Part shown: in pieces, positions 42,081-52,627 of the stretch
How the letters are laid out: the number at the start of each line of letters is the position of its first letter
How positions within the stretch are numbered: position 1 is the first letter of the stretch
Assembly: GCA_025769875.1 (NCBI GenBank)
Contig: JAGFNK010000193.1
Location: forward strand, 26,243-90,242
DNA length: 64,000 nucleotides
Reading direction: 5' to 3'
From: Russula earlei
Lineage: Eukaryota; Basidiomycota; Agaricomycetes; Russulales; Russulaceae
Program-made: the position numbers and the translations under genes
The notes under the pieces: generated by a model
Told to the model about the DNA's origin: nothing
Databases searched by the model: none
What the model saw: the letters and a program-made list of their open reading frames with translations, nothing else

Positions 42081-42374
42081 CCTTCCACCTCATGTGAGTA
42101 GTGCTCAAATGTCCAATGGTATTCTAACACATGAGCATCAGTCAGGGCCTGTTGGAGCTCAAAATACAGATGTGGCACAGAAAACCACTCAGCAGGTTAC
42201 CACCACTGGGTGAAAACATGGCCACTCAGATGCAGGAATGAGTATCTCACTTTCTGCAGAGTGTCAGCATAGACGAGCTCAGAGGAACAATCCCATCCCT
42301 TCATCTTCATCAAGCAGCACCAAACCCTGTTCAACTATGAGTCGAACCAATGGCTCTACTCTAGAAACAATCAG
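42081..42374. other. Unrecognised DNA between solo LTRs W and Y
   Basis: It is continuous with 40381-41126 once LTR W is removed, and with 51744 onwards once the 42375-51743 nest is removed. The minus-strand frame 42178-41978 runs into the LTR. No domain is seen. Confidence 0.35.
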
Positions 42375-42673
42375 TGTTACGGTGTCATGGCCATTGGAGT
42401 GTTAGCTCAGGGTTCATTGGGGCCAAGTCCCTGTGACTTGGTTCAAGGGTTCAGTGGGGCCAACTCAAAGAGACCGGATCAAAGGTTTAGTGTCTCAAGA
42501 CTAAGTCAGACAATGACTCAGCCCACAGACAGAGTCAATCTTCTGGTTTCACAGAAGAGGAGGGTGATGAGAGAGAGGCAGAGGAGGAAGAGCAACACAG
42601 GGGTTCCTTGAGGTGTGCTCAGGTCAAGCAGAGTGTAGGCCAGCACAAGCAAGTTGTGATTTGGGAGAGTATA

Positions 42674-43507
42674 TGTCAAGACATGTACTGCTGATCACTA
42701 AGGACTCAGGAGCAGGTGGGCAAGGGTCGGAACAGATGGTACGTGGCATAGGCAGCGTTGAACAAGAGGACGAGCCAAATGGCTAGGATATACCAGATGG
42801 GGACTGGTACGTGTTGCAGGAGGCAGAGGCGAAGAGCAGAGGCCAGTGCAGCGAAGGGGCTTTAAACAAGGCGGTCGTTGAAGAGTACCTTGGAGGCGAG
42901 GGAAGTCTTTAAACTGAGCAGTTGCAGGGGAGTACCCAGGAAGAGGAGAGTATCACAAATGGACAGTCTGATGACTGCCATGCTTCATTGGGGCTTATAT
43001 ACAGTATACAGGGTCGATTAAAAAGAACTGGAACTATTCTAGATCCCTTGATACCATCCAATAGGACTACAGAGGCATAAACCCACTTGTGTCGAGTTTC
43101 AGGCTTACTGAGCGCATTATTACTGATCATTGTGGAGCAATGAAATCATTTATGATGTCACTGTGGGGTGCTTAGTGAGCCTATGAGGTCACTGTGGAGT
43201 CACTCAGTCAGCTATGATGTCATTGGAGCTTTGATGACATCAGATGAGTTATGCAACAGTTTCTAAAGAGTTTGTGCCACTGTTTCGGGTTCCTGGTGGC
43301 TGGGTGGCCATATGGCTGCCATGCGATGATTACCCAATTAGGAAAGAGGTGTCTGGTCGTGTTATAGTGTCTTTGCAACAGTGATATCTTGCACCACAGG
43401 AGGGATACCTCAAGAAACGAAAGGGAGTTGGTAATGCAAAGTGAGAGAGGTCTCTCTTGAGTGGAATAGGACAATATTTGGCCAGTGCCTGGCCTTGGTT
43501 TGTAACA
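42674..43507 (-). mobile_element. Solo LTR, family X (834 bp, TSD GTATA)
   Basis: It starts TGTCAAGACATGTACTG and ends CCTTGGTTTGTAACA. GTATA lies on both sides (42669-42673 and 43508-43512). It is inserted in the old family Y LTR. Confidence 0.95.
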
Positions 43508-43607
43508 GTATACAGGGCAAGGGATGTGACAGGAAATGGGACAAAGCTAAGCTTGGGGCATTCCCCAGCTTCTACAGTCGCTTAAATACTGTATGTAGTG
43601 AGGCTGT

Positions 43608-44198
43608 TGTTGTGATCTACCCCTCTTTCGGTTTCTCTCTAAGCCACTCCTGGTTGTTCTTTACTTTCACCCTCATCCCCTTGGTTACCATTTCATCCCT
43701 TGATGCTGATGGTCATTATTGTTTCATCCTTTGTGTTTAATCTATTGTTCAAGCTCCTTTCACTATTGGCTTAGTATTATCTATTGTTCTGCATATGGTA
43801 CTGTACAGCCTTGCTAGATACAGTATTTAAGTGCCTGTAGAAGCTGAGGAATGCCCCAAGCTTAGCTTTGTCCCATCTCCTGTCACATCCCTTGCCCTGT
43901 ATACTCTCCCAAATCACAACTTGCTTGTGCTGGCCTATATTCTGCTTGACCTGAGCACACCTCAAGGAACCCTTGTGTTCCTCTTTCTCCTCTGCCTCTC
44001 TCTCATCGTCCTCCTCTTCTGTGAAACCAGGAGATCAACTCTGTCTGCAGACTGAGTCATTGTCTGAATCAGCCTTGAGATGCTAAACCTTTGATCTGGT
44101 CTCTCTGAGCTGGCCCCATTGAACCCTTGAACCAAGTCACAGGGACTTGGCCCCACTGAACCCTGAGCTAACACTCCAATGGCCGCAACACCGTAACA
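43608..44198 (+). repeat. 5' LTR of Gypsy-C (591 bp, family Y)
   Basis: It starts TGTTGTGATCTACCCC and ends GCAACACCGTAACA. A TATA-like GTATTTAAG is at about 43822-43830. Near the presumed RNA start lies AAGCTTAGCTT (43858-43868). Confidence 0.93.
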
Positions 44199-44199
44199 C

Positions 44200-44210
44200 A
44201 AGCTAAGCTT
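44200..44210 (+). other. Self-priming primer binding site of Gypsy-C
   Basis: AAGCTAAGCTT starts one base after the LTR. It is the exact 11-base complement of AAGCTTAGCTT at 43858-43868, about 30 bases downstream of the TATA-like box. The layout is the same as in Gypsy-A/B but with a different sequence, so the pairing itself is what is conserved. Confidence 0.78.
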
Positions 44211-44217
44211 CTCTACT

Positions 44218-45357
44218 CCATTCTGGAGATCAACCTTGAACTACCACCAAACCGCTGGATCCGCATCCAACCTAGATCCTCACCAGACCTCCCCCAACAC
44301 ATTGTTGGAACTGCCACTTGGGACACCTTCCACACCTTCCTCTGCTATGTCACCACTGAAAACAATGAAGAATTACCAGTTGAATTTATCGACAACTGCT
44401 GGTTTGAGCTACAACTCAGAAGAGGACAGCTCTACACCCATCAGGACCTAGAACTCATCAGGAACAGCCTTGGATTAGGCTACTGGAGGGAAGATGACCC
44501 TCTTTATGAACCTCCATCAGAATCAGAAGCCTCTTCTGTAGAAGGCAACCCCCCTGAATTAGAAAACACCACTGAACCTCAGACACTTCCTGAGGCCCCA
44601 GAATCACAGTCGCCCTCCAAATTGAAAACACAGAACCCCTCCTGAAACTCAGGAATCCGCCAAACCACCAGAAACCCCAGAACCTACAATGGCAGCACAA
44701 GTCCCACAAGCCATGGCCCCAGCCCCTCAAGCCGCCACACAACCTCCAATTGTCGCACAAGCACCACAGGCTGCTCAAGGGGCCAATGGATCTCTCAGTG
44801 GCAAAGCACCCACTGTCTTCACAGGCAAAAGAAACAAAACAAAACATTTTATCATGGAGTTTAACCTATACTGGGGACTCAACAACAACAAAACAGTAAT
44901 GACTGATCCCTCTAAAAGGGTCGTCCTAGCCCTCTCCTACATTCAAGGGGAAAAGGTGGAAGACTGGGTGAATTCACAAGTAATGGCTCTCAGAGAAAAG
45001 ATAACTAGAACCCAGAACCCAGTCAACAGAAATGATGAAGCTCTATGGAATGACTTTGTCACAGATTTCACCTTTAAATTCACCAACACTGTGGAGAAAG
45101 AAGATGCCCAAGCAGCTCTTGTCAAACATGTAATGAAGGACTCCCTTGACAACTACATCTCTGCCTTCAAACAACTTCTGACCAAAACTGGGTGGCCAGA
45201 GATGGATGTTATCGCCATCGAAAGCTTCAAGAATGGACTGAAAAGCAGACTTTACCATGCAATCTTGAACAGGGACGTCTGGCCCACCACCCTCCAAGAA
45301 TGGAAGGAGGAGCACCGGTTGCCTAAGGGTCCTTCTCACCCCCGTACCCTCAGCTGA
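44218..45357 (+). pseudogene. gag: Gypsy-C Gag (N-terminal region and capsid core)
   Basis: The first frame, from about 44218, gives LELPPNRWIRIQPRSSPD and an acidic Pro/Ser/Glu-rich stretch, with a stop near 44643. The next frame (44689-45357) has Ala/Pro/Gln repeats and then a capsid-like core (FTGKRNKTKHFIMEFNLYW, GEKVEDWVNSQV, DFTFKFTNT, DNYISAFKQLL). The expected CCHC knuckle is missing: the frame runs from WKEEHRLP straight into sequence leading to RT, which marks a deletion. Confidence 0.82.
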
Positions 45358-48300
45358 CCCACCAAGAATCCGAGTTGCACAAATAAGAACAACCACCATC
45401 CCCTCAGAATACTCACGCCACCAAAGGGTCTTCTCAGAAGAAGCAGCCAAACAACTCCCGCCCAGTCAAGGGGAACTCAACTTCAGAATCACCCTAAAAC
45501 CAGACACCCCCAAATTCCTTGATTGCCAAACTTACCCCCTCCCCCAGAAAGAAAAACAAGAACTATCAAGACAGATACAAGAAGACCTAGCCAAAGGTTT
45601 CATCAAAGATGGTACCTCAGATTTCATATCTCCTGTCTTCTTTGTCCAAAAGAAGGATGGCACCGCTCCACAAATGGTAGTGGACTACTGAAAACTTAAT
45701 AATGCCACAGTCCCCAACTACCATGCCTTACCAAACATGGAAGAACAGTTACATCAACTAAGGGGCAAAATCAACCCAGTCAAAATGGATGGCCTCAAAA
45801 ACTGGCCAAGACCCCCCAATAACCTTAAACAAGTACAACAAATCATGGGCACCCTCAATTACCAACAACCATTTATCCAAGACTTCGCTAAAATAGCCCA
45901 CCCCATTTTTTCTACGATCAAAAAAGGAACCCCCTTTCTCTGGACCCCAGAAGCAACCACAGCCCTAGAAACTTGATATTGGCAGTCTGCAATGACCCTG
46001 AACTCTACACCGCCAACCCTGACCTCCATAGGAATTAGAAACTGACGCCTCACAATTTGCCACTGGAGCGATCCTATTTCAGAAGGACCCAAGAGGAAAA
46101 AGAAAAATGATTGGCAATATGTCACACACATTCAACAAAGCAGAAAGGAACTACCCAATTTGGGATAGGGAGTTCCTAGCCTTGATCCTTGCACTCCAGC
46201 TGTCACGGTAACTAGCCGTGTCAGTTCACAAGCAGAAAGCAAGTTGATGATAGAGAGGTGTTCAAGAAACGGGCTGGTTCCCGTGTATAATGAGTAAGGA
46301 TCCCTGCAGCGGTCGAAGTGTTTTATGCTAAACAGGTTATGGCCAATAGACCCTTCCTAGTATGACTCGGTCCATTGAGAAGCTAGGGTAAGTTTGTAAT
46401 GTAATAGACTAGGGCTGGTTCCACTAGCTATATGCGTTCAAGTCCATAGGGGACCTTGAACAACGCAGAGAGAGTAGAGGAAGGTAGGTCTTAAAGGAGG
46501 AGAGCTCTTCTCAGGAGAGTGAAGAGAGACTCTTAGGGAAGGAAGGGAAAGGCGAAGAGTAGATGGTGGATGGTGTGTTGAGAGTTGATGAAATGGAGAG
46601 GTAGTTGTGGGTTAAGTTTGTGAGAGTGAAGTGGGTTGCAGGCGAATATGTTTGGACAAGAGTAGGTTGGATTCTACAAGAGACCAAGCTTAGGGCTTTG
46701 GTCACAAAGTACTGAGCTTATATATACAGGAGAAGCGCAGCAATAGCTGCGCTTTGACTGTGCTACTAGTATAGTAGGAGTCATAATAAGTAGGAGTCAT
46801 AGGAATGAGGCCACGAATGAGTCAGAACCAAGTAACTGTGCTGCACAGTAGGTGCGCAGCATTGCACAGTCGAAACTAAGAAGTGAACATAAATGGAAAG
46901 AGAACCAAACAAAGGGAAAGTAACAGCAATCCAGTGTTACCTGGACGTGTATGGATCACATGATAACACAGAAAGGATCACAAGACGTAAGAGATCACAA
47001 GACCAGTAAGTAAAGGGACGTACGCAAGCAAGCAGTCCATAGCAAAAGGTAAGAAGTAAACGTAAAAGGAAACTGGTGTAACACCAGCACTGGCGGTACC
47101 TATTGGTTGGAACAAAACACCCCATCAAATTTTTTACTGATCATGCCAACCTTGCTCACTACTGACTCCCCCATAAAATTAATCGAAGAATTGCAGGTTA
47201 CATTTCCACACTGGCGGATTATCATTTCAAAATCCACCACAAGCCCGGAACTTCTAATCATGCAGATGCTCTCTCACAATGACCTGACCACAATGATGGG
47301 TCAGGAGACAACCAAAACATCACAGCACTTCCCGACAAACTCTTCATTTGCACACTCCACACAGAAGACCTGTGCAAGCAAGTTTTGAGAGAACAAAAGA
47401 GGCGGCAGTCAGACCTGCTTATGTGGAAAACTAAACATGGTCTACAAGAAGAAAATGGCATACTGTTCAAGGATGAAAAATTGGTTGTACCATATCAAGA
47501 ACCCCTACTACGAAACATTTTACACACATATCATGACAGCATTCTTGGAGGACATACAGGAAATGCCCAAACCCTGTACTCGATCCAAGAGTCCTTCTGG
47601 TGGCCCAAGATGGGCTAATTCATCTGGGACTACATCCAGGGTTGCGCCACCTGTCAAGCTAACAAGTCCTCTATGCACCCCACTCATCCCCCAATTCACC
47701 CAATTCCCCCTGAATTTCAGAAACCATTCCAAACCATAGCAATTGACTGGATTGTTGATCTCCTGCTATCAGAAGGGAACAACACCATCATGACCATCAC
47801 TGATCATGACTCTACCAAAGCAGCAATATTCATACCATGTCGCAAGGACATGGGAGCCCTAGAAATGGCCAAGTTATTTTTATGACATGCCTTTCCTTGG
47901 ACTGGGGTCCCTTCCAAAATCATTTCTGATCGTGATTCTCATTTCACCTCTGATCTATTCAAAGAAGTCTCGTGAGTTCTGGAGATCAATCAAAATCTAA
48001 GTACCACCTATCACCCTCAAACCAATGGACAATCCAAGAGGACCAATCAACTCTAGAAATGTATCTCTGCATCTATACTGGAGAAAAGCAAGGAGAATGG
48101 GTGCACTGGCTCCCTATAGCTCAGTACCACTTCAATGCTCATAAATCTACAACCACCAAATGAACCCCCTACAAATTACTCATTGGCTTCAACCCACAAG
48201 GGCTTGGCACCCAACTGAAATCTAAATTCCCAGGAATTCAAGAACATCTCCAGGCCCTAAAAGACATGCAAGAATCGGCTCAAGAAGCAATGAAAAAGGT

Positions 48301-48879
48301 GCAAACCAACTGGGTAAAAGAAACTAAGTTCAAGGGGTTTGAAGAAGGACAGAAAGTCTGGTTGGAAGGGACTAACCTAAAAACCCCCCATCAGTTTCAG
48401 AAGTTCTGCCCCAAATGGTTTGGACCCTTCGTCATCACCAAGAAAATTTCCCATGTTGTCTACCAACTTCGTCTTCCCCCCCAATGGAGTATCCATAATG
48501 TGTTCATGCCTCCCTTTTATCTCCGGTCACCGAAACAGCCAAACATGGCCCTAACTTCCCCGAACCTCCCCCTGACCTTCTCTCAGGAGAATATGAGGTT
48601 GAAAAGATTACCACCCAATGTCTCCATAGAAACCGAGTCCAGTACAGAGTTCGGTGGAAGGGATATTCCACAGCAGAAGACACCTGGGAGCCCCTCTTGA
48701 ACCTTAAAAATGCCCAGGACACCATCACCATCTTTCATCTGCAACAACCCACCAAACTCTGCATTATGTCAACCACTAACCCTGATCCCGCAGAATCTCA
48801 TTACTCTGATGAAAGCCTAGACAGCTTGGAACATCAATTCCAAGAACTTACAATACAACAATGTACATTACTTCCCTGA
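45358..48879 (+). pseudogene. pol: Gypsy-C Pol remnant: RT fragments, RNase H, integrase, chromodomain
   Basis: The N-terminal RT region (FFVQKKDGTAPQMVVDY, about 45640-45690) jumps from EEQLHQLRGK to INPVKMDGLKNWPRPP near 45770, so the catalytic palm with YxDD is gone. The thumb and RNase H follow and are interrupted by solo LTR V at 46201-47083. RNase H resumes with KFFTDHANLAHY. An HHCC finger (CATCQANK, about 47640) and the integrase core come next, with QTNGQSKRTNQ in which catalytic Glu is Lys. A chromodomain (VQYRVRWKGYSTAEDTWEP, about 48590-48720) closes the domains. The same frame stays open to TGA 48877-48879. Confidence 0.88.
46201..47083 (-). mobile_element. Solo LTR, family V (883 bp, TSD CCAGC)
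   Basis: It starts TGTCACGGTAACTAGCC and ends ACTGGTGTAACA. CCAGC lies on both sides (46196-46200 and 47084-47088). A minus-strand TATATATAAG near 46725 is followed by CCCTAAGCTTGGTCTC, resembling the self-priming leader of Gypsy-A. Removing it restores the RNase H sequence of Gypsy-C. It is the only copy in the window. Confidence 0.94.
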
Positions 48880-48913
48880 GTTAGTTCATGTAACCCCCCT
48901 TCCTATTCAGTTA

Positions 48914-50445
48914 ATGACCCCCACCATCCCCGACCACAGACATACTATCTTCAATATAGCCACCAGGGAACAACTCTTTTCTGGAATTCTCTCCCCTGGT
49001 GACTTCCATGGCTTTCAACTCCTCATGATGGACCCCCCATTTTTCAGAGTTTCATTTATCCATACAAAGAGCAGTACTTACAGATTTGGTATGGAATCAT
49101 ATTATACAATTGGCCTCCATAAATACCCCCACCCCTTCAGAGTGGTCAGCTTGGCACCACAAACATGCTACTTCTACCTACAATACCCCCATGTCTTCCC
49201 CAGCTCCCCCTTCGTCTCCCTTACCTATTCTTACCCCTTCCCCTACCATTAAACAAGAACCCCTTTCACCCAAAGTCATACAACATATCATCAATCAGCA
49301 TACGTTCATCGTCCCCGATGAGGCCAAACTCCAAGACCTCGCCACCACCCTTAACCCACTTGCCATCTGTGAAGGGAGTCCTTCACCTACCCCTACTAAA
49401 GCAGACCCCACTCACCCTGGGCCCCCCTGGTTTGTCTATGAACCATATACCCACATTCCCCCCTTTTATATCAATGTCAATGGGCGGCAACACCTGCTAC
49501 CCTACTTACAAGTCACTTTATGGAACGACAAACCTATGATTTTAGGGACTATGGGATGGGGAGAACCCACTTATGGAAACAAACTCATCGCCCTACCCAT
49601 CATCTCTGCCCCTCACCCTTCTACCACCACCTCTGATCTCCACCTCTTAGTCAAGGACTACCCCTTCCACTTTGACGTTGCCCAAGCACTCGAAAACCTC
49701 CATGACCCTGGGGCCCTTGCCGACGTCTACTGCCTCCATAACGGCTCACTACACCTGAAGGTCCTGGAGGCCAAATGTGCAACTATTCAAGGGGCTATGG
49801 ACATACTCCAATGTCAACTTGCCAACCAACTCCACAAAATTCAGTCCTACACCAAAGAGTCCGCCACCATCCGTAGTCACCTCCATGCTAATAACACCTC
49901 TGTCTGAGTCCATCACCAACTCGACAACATGATGACCAATGGAGGTCTCACCCACGTCACCAGCCCCTTTTATTCACTAGCAGGGAGTTATGACAAGATT
50001 GAGGTTCTAAACAACCCTCTATACTCTCTACCCCTGTCTCACCGGTCCATCCACCTCTTTCACTGACCCCTCCACTCGAATACCTCCCCCGTGTCATGGA
50101 CCAGTCCCAGAACGATGCCCCTATGGGGTCACCCTCCCATTTCCACAAATGTTCTCTGATGATGCTAGTACCCCCACTACCCCTCTTACCCCTGCACGTA
50201 TGACCAAGGCACAGCATCACCAACTACAGAAGCATCAGCACATTTGCAAACACTGCAATACCAAGGGTCATTGGAACAAGGATTGTAACAAACCTCACAC
50301 CAACTGTGCTGGTCAGGTGGACTGTATCCTGAGAAGGACTCATAGGAGCTACAGAGGCTATTGTCCCAAGGCAATGGGTCCTCAAGGTGCTTGGCCTGAG
50401 GGTGACAGGGACTATGTCGCTGAGTCGGGTTCTGAGACTGATTAG
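48914..50445 (+). pseudogene. Gypsy-C ORF3: accessory protein with C-terminal CCHC knuckle
   Basis: Frames between the chromodomain and the 3' LTR: 48914-49252, 49086-49907 and 50149-50445. The second is open for 273 residues. It has a Pro/Ser/Thr-rich start, then FVYEPYTHIPPFYINVNG, LLPYLQVTLWNDKPM, and a probable helix around AKCATIQGAMDILQCQLANQ. The last ends with CKHCNTKGHWNKDC (50245-50286) and a further Cys/His cluster (PHTNC...VDC...THRSYRGYC). The layout equals ORF3 of Gypsy-A/B: Pro-rich start, IPP-strand motif, helix, knuckle, Cys/His tail. Frame breaks near 49090 and 49908 inactivate it. Confidence 0.7.
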
Positions 50446-50460
50446 TTTGGAGAACCAAGC

Positions 50461-50475
50461 ATGAGGGGGGCATGA
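50461..50475 (+). other. Polypurine tract region of Gypsy-C
   Basis: ATGAGGGGGGCATGA immediately precedes the 3' LTR at 50476. The G-run is the likely plus-strand primer. Confidence 0.7.
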
Positions 50476-51609
50476 TGTTGTGATCTACCCCTCTTTCGGT
50501 TCGTCTCTAAGGCCCCTTTTACCAACCAAGAATTCTTGAATCTTGAACTTGCTTGGATTTCGGGATTTCCCGGGAGTGACAGGAATGACAGGTGTGATGT
50601 AAGTGACATAATAAACTAATATGAGTCCATTTCAAATATGAGTTATTTTCTGGTGTGATTTGCTGGGTTCACATGTGATATGTAAAATATTATTTTTTCT
50701 AACCCTTCCTTCCACTCCTTCCAAGTGGGGTATTGCAAGCATGTCATTAAGGCAGAATATGTGTCACCAATGTGTGGGTGCACATCTTTGTGCAAATTTT
50801 GTATGTGCAGCTCTGGTGAAAATGGGGCTGCAAGCACCCAGATGTTGAGCTCAAGTTGGACTGCTGGACTCCAAGTTTGACGCTGACACATCATGTGTAA
50901 CCCCATATATGTGAATATGCAAATGACAACAGAAAAAAATGCATATTAATTTATTATATACATCATATCACTTACATCACTCCTGTCACTCCTGTCACTC
51001 CCAGAAAATCCTGAAATCCAAGTTCAAGTTCAAGATTCAAGAATTCTCAGTTGGTAAAAGGGGCCTAAGCCACTCCCAGTTGTTCTTTACTTTCACCCTC
51101 ATCCCCTTGGTTACCATTTCATCCCTTGATGCTGATGGTCATTATTGTTTCATCCTTTGTGTTTCATCTATTGTTCAAGCTCCTTTCACTATTGGCTTAG
51201 TATTATCTATTGTTCCGCATATGGTACTGTACAGCCTTGCTAGATACAGTATTTAAGCGCCTGTAGAAGCTGGGGAATGCCCCAAGCTTAGCTTTGTCCC
51301 ATCTCCTGTCGCATCCCTTGCCCTGTATACTCTCCCAAATCACAACTTGCTTGTGCTGGCCTATATTCTGCTTGACCTGAGCATACCTCAAGGAACCCTT
51401 GTGTTCCTCTTTCTCCTCTGCCTCTCTCTCATCATCCTCCTCTTCTGTGAAACCAGGAGATTGACTCTGTCTGCAGACTGAGTCATTGTCTGAATCAGCC
51501 TTGAGATGCTAAACCTTTGATCTGGTCTCTCTGAGCCGGCCCCATTGAACCCTTGAACCAAGTCACAGGGACTTGGCCCCTACTGAACCCTGAGCTAATG
51601 CTCCAATGG
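50476..51609 (+). repeat. 3' LTR of Gypsy-C, split by a MITE and lacking its end
   Basis: It starts TGTTGTGATCTACCCC. The MITE is at 50511-51065. LTR sequence resumes at 51066 and stops at CTCCAATGGG (51609), about 25 bases short of the 5' LTR end, where old family Y sequence in the opposite orientation follows. Confidence 0.9.
50511..51065 (+). mobile_element. MITE, 555 bp, intact (TSD TAA)
   Basis: Ends GGCCCCTTTTACCAACC and GGTTGGTAAAAGGGGCC-like complements form inverted repeats of about 50 bases. TAA lies on both sides (50508-50510 and 51066-51068), and the LTR reads through when it is removed. A 3-base TWA duplication with a GG-starting end is typical of PIF/Harbinger-type elements. 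There is no transposase inside. A second copy is at 33489-34638. Confidence 0.88.
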
Positions 51610-51743
51610 GATCAAATCAAATAGATGAAACACAAAGGTAAAGTGAATGAGGGACCATCAATATCAAGGGATGAAATGGTAACCAGGGAGACAGGGGTGA
51701 GAAGGTGGTAACAAAAACAGGAACAAGGCTGGAATTCATAACA

Positions 51744-52627
51744 ATCAGTGAATTTGATGAAGATCAGTTGGTGATCCTTGAGCAAAAGCAGGACTGTCCC
51801 TGATGGCCCCAAGGAGTTATCAGATGTTGATGATGATGAAACTGACCCAGAGACATGTGGTGAGTTTGGATATGTGTCATTTACAATAAATATACTGACT
51901 ATCATACACAATGCAAGTCTTCAAGATTCCTTGTGCCATGAGAAAATTGGATGGCAGTTATAGTCCTTTCTCCATCAATTCCACTACAACTCTCAATGAT
52001 CTCTGTGATGCTGTCGGAGAGAAGCTGGGCCAGCATCCAAACATTTTGCAGCTACAATACAAGCTATCTAAAGATAAAGTGAAGGCCCCTGCTACTTCGA
52101 TTGAGGACAACATTGAACTGGAAATTTTCCTTGTGAGGATGAGGGCCCTCATTGTACCTCCATGCCTTGCAAATGGAATGCTATCAAAGTGTGGCCCTCT
52201 CAAGAATCTCATGGTTTGCTTCAAAGATGGAACAATGGAGGAGAAAAAGACAGGAAAAATGGATGGAAAGGGAAAGAAGGTATGAGTGCTGATGCTGTTT
52301 TGTTCACCTGGGTCTAACAAAATATCCAAGAATCCCTCTTCTGCAACTGCTTTGGCCATTGAACCCCTCAAGAAGGAATGAGAAGACATACTCAATAAAC
52401 TGCAGAATAAGTGGCAATGTGATTACCATACAAAGATGGCTGGCTGAGATGCCTATTGTTACCCAAATATGTCAGCTGGGGTCTGCTACTGTTTGAGTTT
52501 GCAAGACCTTGGGCTCTGGTCAAATGTTGTGGTGCGTACTTCATTATGTATTTTCAAAATGCGCAAATGAAGGTCTGGTTACTAGTTGAAGAATATGGCA
52601 ACTGTAGAAGAGAAACCAGCAAGGACC
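51744..52627 (+). pseudogene. Unidentified gene remnant (open frame 51911-52285)
   Basis: The plus-strand frame 51911-52285 (124 aa) begins MQVFKIPCAMRKLDGSY and continues with NDLCDAVGEKLGQHP, LQLQYKLSKDKVKAP and a Lys-rich end. Coding-like sequence goes on in broken frames to about 52560, including EPLKKE, LNKLQNKWQCDYHTKMAG and YCYPN. The first 80 residues recall a small ubiquitin-like or PB1-like fold by pattern only. Similar pieces travel with DNA transposons in fungi, but I cannot name the family. LTR Z cuts it at 52628. Confidence 0.4.

Larger units (their letters stand above)
43608..51609 (+). mobile_element. Ty3/Gypsy chromovirus C, internally deleted
   Basis: It belongs to a family different from Gypsy-A/B. 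The 5' LTR is 43608-44198 and the 3' LTR is 50476-51609, which holds a MITE and lacks its last ~25 bases. Order: LTR, self-primer site, gag, fragments of RT, RNase H, integrase, chromodomain, ORF3, purine tract, LTR. GCTGT (43603-43607) precedes it. The matching copy is lost with the right end. Deletions removed the zinc knuckle of Gag, the protease and the catalytic core of reverse transcriptase. Confidence 0.92.
42375..51743 (-). mobile_element. Old solo LTR, family Y, interrupted (TSD ATCAG)
   Basis: The left end TGTTACGGTGTCATGG is at 42375 and the right end ATTCATAACA is at 51743. ATCAG lies on both outer sides (42370-42374 and 51744-51748). The LTR pieces are 42375-42673, 43508-43607 and 51610-51743. 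Between them sit solo LTR X and Gypsy-C. The segment equivalent to about 34094-34150 of the 33701 copy, together with the end of Gypsy-C, has been deleted. Confidence 0.88.
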
